Shown: positions 48,493-56,862 of the stretch, piece after piece
Position numbering within the stretch: position 1 is the first letter of the stretch
Layout: each line of letters begins with the position of its first letter
Source: Pseudomonas sp. B21-048
GTDB lineage: Bacteria; Pseudomonadota; Gammaproteobacteria; Pseudomonadales; Pseudomonadaceae
Length of the DNA: 64,000 nucleotides
Assembly: GCF_024748615.1 (NCBI RefSeq)
Contig: NZ_CP087168.1
Coordinates: forward strand, 2,976,001-3,040,000
Direction of reading: 5' to 3'
The notes under the pieces: model-generated
What the model saw: only the letters and a program-made list of their open reading frames with translations
Told to the model about the DNA's origin: nothing
Database searches by the model: none
Position numbers and translations under genes: made by a program

Positions 48493-51041
48493 CAATTTCC
48501 TTTTCCATGAAAATTAATATGCCGTTTAGGTGTCATCACCACCAAATTATCCATATCGTAAACAGCCCCACCTTGCGCAACTTCTACGAGATGATGGATT
48601 TCGAATTTAACTCGACCTCCATTTCTATCTTCTGCCGACGGAAAAGGAGCCTTACCCATTTTCATCAAGTGCAAATCGATAGGCGTGAATTGAGTTCTTA
48701 GTTCCACATCCGCCGCAACAGCCTTCCAAAACGCCCGCCTGAACCCATGAAAATTCTTGAACTCCTGCCACCGCAATTGATCCGCAATGTGCGAAGGAAT
48801 CGGCGCACCGTCCATTCGTGCAGCGTCGCCGAGCCATACTCCTGAAACCGACTCCCCAAACCCCATCGCCACACCCGGATCGTCTCGCCGATCCAGAAAC
48901 AGGACGTCCGACGAAGGCAACTCCATATCCGCCGGGTACCCAGGAATACTGGCACCGATCTGCCCTTCGTCAACAGCCGGAAACGTCTCGTTTTGCGGTA
49001 GGACCGGGATGACTGGAGCGCCGGGATAAACCGTCGGAATCGACGGTGTAACCGGTAAGGTTGTAGGACCGAGGTGTTCGATACCTGGCGGAGCCAGTGG
49101 TGTCCAGATACCAACGCCGACCGGACGAGTCGGCCAGGGCAGGACTGCAGGAGTGATCCCCAGTCGTCCCTGGGTGCTTTGCGGCGTGGTGATGCTGATT
49201 TTGTCGAGATTAAAAGGATTGGCGCCGAGCTCTGCCTGCTCCTGATAGCGCAATTCGAACTCGCGTCGCTCACCGACCCAGGTACTTTTCGGCGCGTACG
49301 GCGCGAAACCTTGTTCGATGCGTTTTTTGTTGACCTCATCGAATTGGGCGATGAGCGCCGGATGCTCGCCGAGCGTTCGCCACAGCGCTTCATCGAAGGC
49401 GGCGAACGAATTTAATTCACGGCCACGGAATTGGTCGCCGATCTGCACGGGAATGGCGGCACCTTGTGCCTGGCTCGCGGTTTTCCACCAATCATTCGCC
49501 GCTGGTTTACCGATCCCCGTGACGACGCCCGACCCTATGGGTGGCAGATTGAAGGTGAAGTAGATCGGCGGCTGTCCAGGCACGCACACAATGCAATCGC
49601 TGAAACGCAGATCGACACCCGTCGCAATGGCCTCGACCTGTGGTGTCAACACGCTCAGCCCTGGCTGAGTGACAGCGGCAACCTGAGGGGTGTCCGGTGT
49701 GAATTGCAGGTGCCTGGTTGGTGACCCGGGAATCTCGGCGCTATAGAAGCCGGTCAACGGGTCAAGCTCTGCGTTGACGACCGGCACATGGGCACCTATC
49801 TCCTCACCCGTGCTGGCAACGATGATCGCTGTACCTTCCGGCACGGTCTCAGATTTGAGCCGGTACGCGACCTCCACTGAACCACCCGAATCGGCAATTG
49901 ATTGCAATGCTTGTCGGTCCGTAAGGCCCAACGCTTGCGCCGGCACCCCGACAGCCTGGAACAAACGCCGACGTTGCTCGGCAGTCAACTCGCCATTGCC
50001 CAAGGTTGGCGAGTACACCATCGCGGTGACGAACACCGGCCCCGTTTTTGCGGCAATCCGCCCGAAATCGATGAGGGTGTTGACGGCAGACTGGACAGCC
50101 GCCTCAAGCGCTGCCGCCGCTTGCCGCGCCACAAATACGCCGTCACGCGTCAAAACCATCCCGCCAGCGGCAACGGAGGTAACAGGAGCCGTCAGCGTGT
50201 GGGCCTGCCTGACCCTTTCAACTCGTACATCCTCATCAGTCTGCTGCTTGAAGCGAACGCGTGCTTCACGCTGCTCGGCGTATTGACGTTGGGCCTCCCA
50301 GACGGCTTCCCTTTCGCGCCAGACCACGGTCTGGTCAGCGTGATGCCTTGCCAGCGCATTGGATTTGCCCGTAAGCGCATTGATTTGCGATGTCAGCAAC
50401 CGCGCTTCATGGGCCGCGTTGTAGGCGTTTTCCCAAATTTGGTGGCCGTCATTGAGCGCCTGACCGAACGCCCCCAATCGCGTCAGGTAATCATTCGAAG
50501 TGCGGGTAAATGGATCATGCCCATCGAAGGACCGGGCAACCGCGTTTTTTGCATTGAGCTCAATGGTCTTGCGTGCGAGCAGCCCGTCGATTTCGTTTTT
50601 TTCTTTGGTGATGGTGTAGAGCTGCCAACGCTCGGTCTGGTTGGCGTCAGGGGGCCTCTTTGTTGCGAGGATTTCCTGTTCAAGCGCTGAGGTGAGTTGT
50701 CTGGCCTTCTCGGCAAAACGGCGATCCACTTCGGATCGGATGACGTCGTGCCGCTGCGTCAGGCCTGCCAGAAATTGCAAAAGCGCTTGATGCCGCGCCT
50801 GTTCCTGAACTTGCGCAGCGGCCGCTTGTGCTCGCGCCGCTTCGGCTTGAGCGTTGGCTGCAGCCTGAGCCCGCTCTTTTTCCTGCGCCTGACGATGCGC
50901 TTCCATGGCCCGTTTTCGGGCCCTTTTTCTCTTCTTGCTGCTCGTACCACCGAATCCGCCTGAAACCCCTCCGCCGACGCTAAAAAACGCTGCCCGAGGA
51001 TGAGGGTCCCGGCCTGATGACAACTTCCCCTGTCGATTCAT
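48492..51041 (-). CDS. S-type pyocin-like bacteriocin with HNH DNase domain (N-terminus probably frameshifted)
   Basis: The 849-residue frame encodes a nuclease bacteriocin. The order is a Gly-rich/basic N-terminus (SVGGGVSGGF, KKRKRARKR), an Ala-rich coiled coil (45-290), a pyocin S translocation domain (about 320-500), a degenerate DNase-like domain (507-628), a proline-rich linker and the active colicin-type DNase (731-849). The HNH motif is FEIHHLVEVAQGG with H816, H817, H841 and H845, matching the four histidines of colicin E9. The ATG at 51041 has no ribosome-binding site. In another frame AAGGAG precedes ATG 51063, whose 27 codons lead through a T6 run into this frame if one base is skipped. 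So the annotated start is doubtful; see the separate entry. The immunity gene follows directly. Confidence 0.88.
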   Translation of the reverse strand: MNRQGKLSSGRDPHPRAAFFSVGGGVSGGFGGTSSKKRKRARKRAMEAHRQAQEKERAQAAANAQAEAARAQAAAAQVQEQARHQALLQFLAGLTQRHDVIRSEVDRRFAEKARQLTSALEQEILATKRPPDANQTERWQLYTITKEKNEIDGLLARKTIELNAKNAVARSFDGHDPFTRTSNDYLTRLGAFGQALNDGHQIWENAYNAAHEARLLTSQINALTGKSNALARHHADQTVVWREREAVWEAQRQYAEQREARVRFKQQTDEDVRVERVRQAHTLTAPVTSVAAGGMVLTRDGVFVARQAAAALEAAVQSAVNTLIDFGRIAAKTGPVFVTAMVYSPTLGNGELTAEQRRRLFQAVGVPAQALGLTDRQALQSIADSGGSVEVAYRLKSETVPEGTAIIVASTGEEIGAHVPVVNAELDPLTGFYSAEIPGSPTRHLQFTPDTPQVAAVTQPGLSVLTPQVEAIATGVDLRFSDCIVCVPGQPPIYFTFNLPPIGSGVVTGIGKPAANDWWKTASQAQGAAIPVQIGDQFRGRELNSFAAFDEALWRTLGEHPALIAQFDEVNKKRIEQGFAPYAPKSTWVGERREFELRYQEQAELGANPFNLDKISITTPQSTQGRLGITPAVLPWPTRPVGVGIWTPLAPPGIEHLGPTTLPVTPSIPTVYPGAPVIPVLPQNETFPAVDEGQIGASIPGYPADMELPSSDVLFLDRRDDPGVAMGFGESVSGVWLGDAARMDGAPIPSHIADQLRWQEFKNFHGFRRAFWKAVAADVELRTQFTPIDLHLMKMGKAPFPSAEDRNGGRVKFEIHHLVEVAQGGAVYDMDNLVVMTPKRHINFHGKGN

Positions 51042-51063
51042 CGTTCAATATGTTTTGTGCCAT
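50980..51063 (-). other. Short upstream frame, likely true N-terminus of the bacteriocin
   Basis: ATG 51063 is preceded by AAGGAG with 7-bp spacing and encodes 27 residues (MAQNILNDESTGEVVIRPGP, then SSSGSVF) before TAG. The stop directly follows GTTTTTTAG. Reading the T6 run as T5 joins SVF to SVGGGVSGGF of the main frame without loss. The segment DESTGEVVIRPGP could hold a TonB box, as expected at a pyocin N-terminus. Confidence 0.7.
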
Positions 51064-51278
51064 ACAGTCACTCCTTGTCTGTAGGCACAGCATGTCGATG
51101 GAGCCGCGGTCAGGTGCGGTACATAGTTATCGGTGTGGATTTATATCGAGGTGCCATGAGCCACTCACAGAGGTAGCAAATCCGTTCCTTTTGCGGTCTT
51201 TTGTTAGCGATAGTGTCGATTCAGGCGACTGCCATTCGACTAGACAATGAGTCATTCAAATCCAGCGGAGACAAGACC

Positions 51279-51704
51279 ATGCGATTCATGATCATTGTGA
51301 AAGCCAGCCCGGATTCCGAGGCCGGTGTGATGCCCAGCGAAGAACTGATGACCGCGATGGGCAATTTCAACGAGGAACTGGCCAAGGCCGGCATCCTCAT
51401 CGATTGCGATGGCCTGCAGCCCAGCAGCAAAGGCGCCCGTGTGCGTTTCTCGGGTGACCAGCGCACGGTGATCGACGGCCCGTTCGCCACAACCAAAGAG
51501 CTGATCGCCGGCTATTGGCTGTGGCAGGTGAAGTCGAAAGAGGAAGCGATCGAGTGGGTCAAGCGCTGCCCTAACCCGATGCCGGGTACAGAGGCCGAGA
51601 TCGAGATTCGCCAAGTGTACGAGGCCGAAGACTTCGGTGCCGAATTCACACCGCAGTTGCGCGAGCAGGAAGAGCGCGTGCGTGCGCAGGCGAAGAAGCA
51701 CTGA
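51279..51704 (+). CDS. YciI/DGPF-domain protein
   Basis: This 141-residue protein begins MRFMIIVKASPDSEAG and has the IDGPFATTKELIAGYW motif (DGPF) typical of the YCII-related family once called DGPFAETKE proteins. Members are ferredoxin-like dimers often encoded next to ECF sigma factors; none is present here, and the function is unknown. The frame is open further upstream, but ATG 51279 has GGAG 8 bp before it and starts the conserved domain. A pair of inverted REPs follows its stop. Confidence 0.88.
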   Translation: MRFMIIVKASPDSEAGVMPSEELMTAMGNFNEELAKAGILIDCDGLQPSSKGARVRFSGDQRTVIDGPFATTKELIAGYWLWQVKSKEEAIEWVKRCPNPMPGTEAEIEIRQVYEAEDFGAEFTPQLREQEERVRAQAKKH

Positions 51705-51725
51705 AGCGCACTTGAAGGACCGCTT

Positions 51726-51814
51726 TCGCGAGCAGGCTCGCTCCCACATTTGATCTCTGGTGTTCACAAATAGTGCTCACAGCAGATCCAGTGTGGGAGC
51801 GAGCCTGCTCGCGA
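51726..51814. repeat. Inverted pair of 23-bp REP sequences
   Basis: The 23 bases at 51726-51748 (TCGCGAGCAGGCTCGCTCCC then ACA) are repeated exactly inverted at 51792-51814. This is a common REP doublet of fluorescent pseudomonads. It sits between two convergent genes and probably ends both transcripts. Confidence 0.9.
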
Positions 51815-51837
51815 TACAGGCCCTCAGCCCCGCCGCA

Positions 51838-52515
51838 TTACTTGGACTTGGACTTGAGTTTCAGATACGACTGATGCAGGTCCGATGCCCATCCATCGAT
51901 CACGCTTTTCACGTCATCGGCCTTCATCACCTGATCTGCGTTTTCCAGCGGTTTGCCGGTGCCTTTGCGCACGACCTGGGCAATGACTTTGTTGTTGCCG
52001 CCATCAAGAAACACCGCTTCGGTGGCCAAGTCGGTTTCCTGATCGCGAATACCGCTGGCAGTGCTGACTGCCGCTGCCACCAGGGCGATCGGGATCACCT
52101 CATAAGGTTTGAGGCCTTCGGTCTTGCTGCTGATGCCGGTGATCGCCGCACGCACCACCATCACCCCGGGGCCAGGACCGGAGGCCAATGGCAGGGATTT
52201 ACCCACCTCGCGCTTGAGCGCCTGATCGTAGTAGCCGGTAATGCCGTTTAGCGTGGTCTGAGGAATTTTCGCCGTCGGTTGCGGCTTGGGATAGAGCTGA
52301 GTCGGCTCGATGTAGACACTGGTAAATTTGTTGATATCAAGCTTGGGGTCCATCCAGCGCATCACCACGGCACCCGATGGCGACTTGGCTTCCTTCAGCT
52401 GACTGTAGTCCTTGAGAAAGCCGGAATACTGGTCTGGCTCGACGACTTTGCTGGAGCAACCCACCACCCCGATAGAGGCGATGCACAGTGTGCTCATCAT
52501 TAACGCAAGCTTCAT
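51838..52515 (-). CDS. DUF3313 family lipoprotein
   Basis: This 225-residue protein has a lipoprotein signal (MKLALMMSTLCIASIGVVGC, lipidated Cys20) followed by SSKVVEPDQYSGFLKDYS. The pattern of FTSVYIEPTQLYP and VMVVRAAITGISSK is typical of DUF3313, whose members are predicted outer-membrane-facing lipoproteins without a known role. ATG 52515 is chosen because it starts the signal peptide; the frame is open 27 bp upstream. Lys-rich C-terminus (LKLKSKSK). Monocistronic, convergent with the YciI gene. Confidence 0.85.
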   Translation of the reverse strand: MKLALMMSTLCIASIGVVGCSSKVVEPDQYSGFLKDYSQLKEAKSPSGAVVMRWMDPKLDINKFTSVYIEPTQLYPKPQPTAKIPQTTLNGITGYYDQALKREVGKSLPLASGPGPGVMVVRAAITGISSKTEGLKPYEVIPIALVAAAVSTASGIRDQETDLATEAVFLDGGNNKVIAQVVRKGTGKPLENADQVMKADDVKSVIDGWASDLHQSYLKLKSKSK

Positions 52516-52624
52516 GCTGTAACTCCTGTCAGCCGGCAACAATATTGCATATGGGAATTACAGGTATAGCCAATGTCCGGCATTTTGTTATGAAACCACG
52601 CAATATTCATTTGTTACTGCAGTA

Positions 52625-53119
52625 TTAGCTGCGTTCGCGGGGAATGAGGCCCTGTAGCTGCTGCGCCAGGAAGTTCGCATCGAACGCAAAGATATCCGGA
52701 TCTTTCAAGCCATTGGTTTTGCGCCACTGCCAGTCGCTGGACGGTGGCAGGCACACCAGCGAAATGCTGCCATAACGCGCGGCGGTCAAGCCCATCACTG
52801 CCAGGGAAATCTGCCCTCCCGCACCCATCACGTCCGGCACGAACTCCACCGGTTTACCGGCAATCACAATGGACAGTTTCTCGGTCTTGAACGTCGACGT
52901 CTCGACCGGCACGCTCGACCCGGACGCGACATACACCTCGCGGCTCACTTCCAACAGATTTGGCGCCAGGACCGGTGTCAGCCACTGCTGGATCTGATCG
53001 AACAACTCACCAATTCGCGTCGCCCACACGGCCGATTGCGATTCAAACAGTTGCTTCTTGTGCGCTTCGCTATCTGCGTAATGGCGAAGCATCTCGCCCA
53101 ATTGCTGTACGTCGTCCAT
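52625..53119 (-). CDS. Conserved hypothetical protein
   Basis: I do not recognise this 164-residue protein. It has no signal peptide or membrane span. The N-terminal 50 residues are helical (LGEMLRHYADSEAHKKQLF), and the rest alternates strands (VSREVYVASGSSVPVET, KLSIVIAGKPVEFVP), then WQWRKTNG. An AAAGGAAC ribosome-binding site lies 6 bp before the ATG and codon use matches the chromosome, so the gene is probably real. It stands alone; the following stretch is a remnant. Confidence 0.65.
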   Translation of the reverse strand: MDDVQQLGEMLRHYADSEAHKKQLFESQSAVWATRIGELFDQIQQWLTPVLAPNLLEVSREVYVASGSSVPVETSTFKTEKLSIVIAGKPVEFVPDVMGAGGQISLAVMGLTAARYGSISLVCLPPSSDWQWRKTNGLKDPDIFAFDANFLAQQLQGLIPRERS

Positions 53120-53289
53120 TGCGGTGTTCCTTTGGTTGAAGCGGTGCTGCGGAAGTTGATCATGGCAGATGCCGCCCGCTCGCGTATGGCAAAGGTGCGA
53201 ACGGCTACAGAGCCTGGGCGGATGAACGCGACAAACGGTCGTGTTTTTCCTGCTTTTCCAGGTTTCACCTGTCAGATCTGCGGTGTGCG

Positions 53290-53486
53290 TCGGGGTGATC
53301 AGTGAGGCCTTGCGCCAGGTCTATCAACGGGTGATCGAGTCGCTGTCCGAGCGCGGCGCCCAGGCGATCATCCTCGGCTGTACCGAAATCGGCCTGCTGA
53401 TCAAACCCGAGCACAGCGCCCTGCCCTTGCTCGACACCACCGAACTGCATGCGCAGGCGGCGGTGGCATTTGCGTTGGGTGACTGA
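53290..53486 (+). pseudogene. 3' remnant of an aspartate/glutamate racemase gene
   Basis: The last 64 codons of this frame (RGAQAIILGCTEIGLLIKPE then PLLDTTELHAQAAVAFALGD) match the C-terminus of Asp/Glu racemases; GCTE contains the second catalytic cysteine. No N-terminal part, first catalytic Cys or start with ribosome-binding site is present upstream. It is therefore a truncated remnant, lying tail to tail with the frameshifted GNAT gene. Confidence 0.75.
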
Positions 53487-53487
53487 T

Positions 53488-54010
53488 TCAGTCTGCCTTG
53501 AGCGTGCGACGCAGGCGCGCCATGCTCAGGGTATCGACCAGTCGCCCGTCACGCACGGCGTAATCGCGAAACAGGCCTTCGGTCTCGAAGCCGAATTTCT
53601 GGTACAGCCCGATGGCGGCTTCATTGTCGGCGTACACCGACAGCTCGACCCGTTGCAGGTTCATCCAGTTGTCGGCAACATCGAGTGCCGCCGCCAGCAG
53701 TTTCGAACCGACGCCCTTGCCCTGCCACGCCACCGCAACGCCCATGCCGAGACTGCCGGCGTGGCTTCGGCGGATTCGCGAAAAACTGTTCCAGGCCAAT
53801 GTTGCCGATGACCGATCCCTGGTGCAGCGCCACCAGTTTGACCGCACGCTCGTTATCCGCCATCAGGCGCTGGCGCCAGACCTCGGTGGACTGAAACGGC
53901 ATCTGCAGCACCTGCCGGGCCACGGCCAGATCGTTGTAGAGCGCAGTAACGCCCTCGATGTGCGATTCGTTGAAGCGTTCGAGATGAATGGCGGGGTCAT
54001 GGTCTGGCAC
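53488..54010 (-). pseudogene. GNAT acetyltransferase gene with a frameshift
   Basis: Two frames together encode one GNAT protein of about 173 residues. The 5' frame, from GTG 54010 (AAGGA 11 bp upstream), gives PDHDPAIHLERFNESHIEGV and ends correctly at VIGNIGLEQF. The 3' frame continues with SRIRRSHAGSLGMGVAVAWQ, then KGVGSKLL (acetyl-CoA loop) to the stop at 53488. They join if the TTTTT run near 53785 had four Ts. Either the gene is broken by a +1 insertion or the base is a homopolymer sequencing error; the rest of the protein looks well conserved. Confidence 0.75.
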
Positions 54011-54181
54011 GGTGCTGTTCGTCCTTGATCGGTGCGTGGCCGACCACTTTAAACCGCACGCCCTCTGCATGGCGACCACAATTGCAGATGCGCACCTATG
54101 GCGGGGGGAGCTTGCCCCATTCAACTGCGCAACCCCCTGCTAGAGTAAAAAGCATGACAATCGACCATCCATCATTTCAGA

Positions 54182-54565
54182 TCATCGATTTTTTGAAATC
54201 ACCCCACTCATGTATTGATTTAAATCACGCAGGTCCTGAATCCTCCAAGCGTACGGCGGTAGCTTTACACCATTCTCTTTCAAAGTTCTTGGAATCAAGT
54301 CTCCATTTGGACGAAGTATTATCGATGACACAATAACGCCCGGATAATCATTTAGTCGTTTTTTGAAAGCGGATGTTGTGAGATCAGGTGTAGGAGGATT
54401 GCTTTTATTAGCCAATGGCCCTGTTGCTTTGAGATCGGTTCCGTGGCACATGATACATCTCTGCGAATAGAGATTTTTCCCATTGGCATTATCCGCGAAG
54501 GACAGTGATGTTTGGATTAACGATAAAATGCCTAGCGAAACGATGAATACTATTTTCATTTTCAT
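54182..54565 (-). CDS. Small exported cytochrome c
   Basis: This 127-residue protein has a Sec signal peptide (MKMKIVFIVSLGILSLIQTS, cleavage near SFA) and one haem-binding CIMCH motif near residue 40 in NLYSQRCIMCHGTDL, with a possible distal ligand in the Met of NQYMSG. It is a class I mono-haem cytochrome c. The gene is clearly AT-rich compared with its neighbours, and no partner oxidoreductase is nearby, which suggests transfer from outside. An ATG 6 bp later is an alternative start. Confidence 0.78.
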   Translation of the reverse strand: MKMKIVFIVSLGILSLIQTSLSFADNANGKNLYSQRCIMCHGTDLKATGPLANKSNPPTPDLTTSAFKKRLNDYPGVIVSSIILRPNGDLIPRTLKENGVKLPPYAWRIQDLRDLNQYMSGVISKNR

Positions 54566-55057
54566 TTTTCATGTGGCCTTATTGTATAAATCAGATCTGG
54601 ATCGAGGGCAAACCCCGGAAGTTGCCACGGCAACACTCAATTCTCGCGATAACATTTGAACCGAGATTATTCATTAGCAATGTGCACGCGCCCGCGAGAG
54701 GTTAACGGGCTCGTCGGCATTGTACAGTCATGCAGTGCCACCTGCCTTTACCGCCGCACCAAGTGCTGACCAAGGTCGATGCCGGTTACCAACGATTGCC
54801 GAAAGCTCACCGCCAGTGGGTTCCAGCAGTGGGATCGAAGGCTTTTCATCCACGCAACTTCTACACAATGATGCGTGCATTTCAACTGCCCCGAAATGCA
54901 CGGCTTTATCGGCCTGATCGACAGCCGACTGGCCAACGTCGTCGACTTCAACAGTTTTCCTATCGTCTGACAAACAATTGGGCTGATGGCCTCTTCGCGG
55001 GCAAGTCGGATCGCGAAGAGGCCCGACCAGACACCACAAAACCTTCAGACAAAAAAA
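54566..55057. other. Gene-poor stretch before the ISL3 element
   Basis: These 492 bp contain overlapping short frames on both strands but none with a convincing ribosome-binding site or recognisable domain. The AT-rich part next to the cytochrome gene gives way to GC-rich DNA around 54700. It may contain decayed genes. Confidence 0.4.
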
Positions 55058-56365
55058 GGTTCTTCACGGATTACCGGGAAAGACGCTCTTGATCTTCATG
55101 AAAAAGAATTCGCTGTCCCGGTAACCGTACGCCATCCGCTTAATGACCTTTATTCGATTGTTTATGCCTTCCAGCTGACCCGTGTGCATCGGCCAGCGAA
55201 CCCGGCTGACGATGCCCCGCCAGTAACCCTTTAGTCGCTTTGCAAACTGGATCAGAGCCGGTATTTCACTTTCTTGAGCATGGCGCAGCCATTGCTTCCA
55301 GGCTGATCGCCAGCCCCAAGCGGTGCTCGGCGTCCAAAGCGTTTTGAGTTCAGCCTTCATCAAGTAGACCGTCATCAACGCTTGGTTGGCCGCCAGCAGA
55401 TCCTCCAAACGGACCTGTTGCTCCGGCGTTTTCAGGTTCTGCGGATTACGCAGAAGCAGCCATCGCGCTTGCTTGATGACCTTGCGCGCAGGCTTGTCGT
55501 GACGTAGCCGATTAGCTTCGTCGACGCGGACTCGATCAATGACCTCTCGGCCATATTTGGCCACCACATGAAAGAGGTCGTAGATCACTCGCGCGTTCGG
55601 ACATTGCTGGCGAACCTCCAGGTCAAACGCGGTGTTCATGTCCATCGCCACCGCTTCTATGCGAGCGCAACCCTGCGGTCCGAGCTCTTCGAAAAATGGC
55701 CTGACCGCCGCTCGGCTGCGGCCTTCGCCGATCCACAGCACTCGTCGTGTATCCGCATCCAGCACAACGCTGGCGTAGCGATGACCTTTGAACAGGGCGA
55801 ATTCGTCCATCACCAGGCGCCGTGGCTGCGCCTTCGGCAAAACACTCAGCGCCGCTTGCAAGGCCCGACGCTCCAGCAACCGCACGGTGTCCCAATGCAG
55901 CCCAAACATCTGAGCCACGTGCAGCGTGGGCAGACGCTCGCAGGCTTGAATGACGGCCTCAGACAGGCGGCGCGTCATGCGGGCATAGCGATCCAGCCAA
56001 CTGACGGCTTCCATGCGTTTGCCGCAATCACGGCAGCCAACACGTCTGAGCAACACGCTGAGACGCACCGCACGGCCGAGGATGGGCAAATCACGAACGG
56101 TTCGCTCGCAATACTCATGAGTGGTTGAACAGGGCTTTTGGCACCCGCCACAAGATGGGAACCGGGTGGCGTGAGGGGTTAGATCGATTTGTAGGGTATC
56201 GCCATCAGGCTTGATGGTGACAACAGAAAAGCCCTCCCAAAAAGGAAGGAAAGTATTAATATCGCGCATAAGAACGCCGGTTTGTTAGATGTGTTTGCTC
56301 GCACGAACATCATCAATCAAATCGGCGTTCTTGTTTCTGTGTTTCCCGGGATTCCGTGAAGAACC
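55058..56365. mobile_element. ISL3-family insertion sequence
   Basis: The 1308-bp element is bounded by 23-bp inverted repeats (left begins GGTTCTTCACGGATTACCGG at 55058; right end at 56343-56365, 21 of 23 matching). It holds one transposase gene on the - strand. Poly-A (7) and poly-T (8) runs lie just outside the ends. No 8-bp direct repeat is visible, although ISL3 elements normally make one. Confidence 0.88.
55064..56269 (-). CDS. ISL3 family transposase
   Basis: The 401-residue protein has an N-terminal zinc-finger region (FPSCGGCQKPC and VGCRDCGKRME), a helix-turn-helix-like middle part and a DDE catalytic domain: VMDEFALFKGH (first Asp), AVAMDMNTAFDL (second Asp) and GQLEGINNRIKVIKR (Glu). 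Length and order match ISL3 transposases. The stop lies 6 bp inside the left end of the element. It looks intact and could be active. Confidence 0.93.
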   Translation of the reverse strand: MRDINTFLPFWEGFSVVTIKPDGDTLQIDLTPHATRFPSCGGCQKPCSTTHEYCERTVRDLPILGRAVRLSVLLRRVGCRDCGKRMEAVSWLDRYARMTRRLSEAVIQACERLPTLHVAQMFGLHWDTVRLLERRALQAALSVLPKAQPRRLVMDEFALFKGHRYASVVLDADTRRVLWIGEGRSRAAVRPFFEELGPQGCARIEAVAMDMNTAFDLEVRQQCPNARVIYDLFHVVAKYGREVIDRVRVDEANRLRHDKPARKVIKQARWLLLRNPQNLKTPEQQVRLEDLLAANQALMTVYLMKAELKTLWTPSTAWGWRSAWKQWLRHAQESEIPALIQFAKRLKGYWRGIVSRVRWPMHTGQLEGINNRIKVIKRMAYGYRDSEFFFMKIKSVFPGNP

Positions 56366-56676
56366 TTTTTTTTGTTGCTCTGGCAGGACATAAGGTTATC
56401 GGCACCGTTCTCGCCGGATACGACGGCCATCGTGGCTGGTTGTACTCGATTGCAGTGCATCCTTCACATCGCAGAAGAGGCTTAGGCGCAAATCTGGTCC
56501 GTCATGCTGAAGGCGCTTTGACCGCACGGGGGTGCATGAAAATCAACCTGCAAATCGTCAGCGCAAATGAAAGCGTCAAGACTTTCTACGAATCTCTGGG
56601 CTACTCGACCGAACCGCGCATCAGCATGGGGAAAAAGATCGAATCTAATATCGCGAAGCCTGGAGAGTTGTCCTGA
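56356..56676 (+). pseudogene. 5'-truncated GNAT acetyltransferase gene next to the IS
   Basis: The frame encodes the C-terminal 105 residues of a GNAT protein: GTVLAGYDGHRGWLYSIAVH, then the acetyl-CoA loop RRRGLGANLVRHAE and FYESLGYSTEPRISMGK. About 40-50 N-terminal residues are missing; the frame runs into the right end of the IS, where a GTG at 56356 could start translation by chance. No matching N-terminal part exists on the other side of the IS. Confidence 0.7.
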
Positions 56677-56862
56677 AGGACGGCCGGAGTGTGTAAAAAC
56701 GCAGCGCGGTGTTCCTTGATGTTGTTTATCGCTCGGCTCATGAATAACCGTTCGGCAAATACATCTTTATCGAATTCAGTGGCTTTGACTTTGCTACCTG
56801 ATAAAGGCACAGTCTGGCATTACGTGAGGATGGATGCCTCGGTGAGGCTTAAGGATAATGCC

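Noticed and set aside
51064..51180. LexA/SOS box or PrtN P-box upstream of the bacteriocin
   Set aside because: CTGTAGGCACAG at about 51079 has the wrong spacing for a LexA box (needs CTGT-N8-ACAG), and no tandem P-box pattern is visible, so the regulation stays unknown.
54728..55039. Overlapping frames of about 100 codons on both strands before the ISL3 element
   Set aside because: No domain, no ribosome-binding site and no codon signature; treated as non-coding or decayed DNA.
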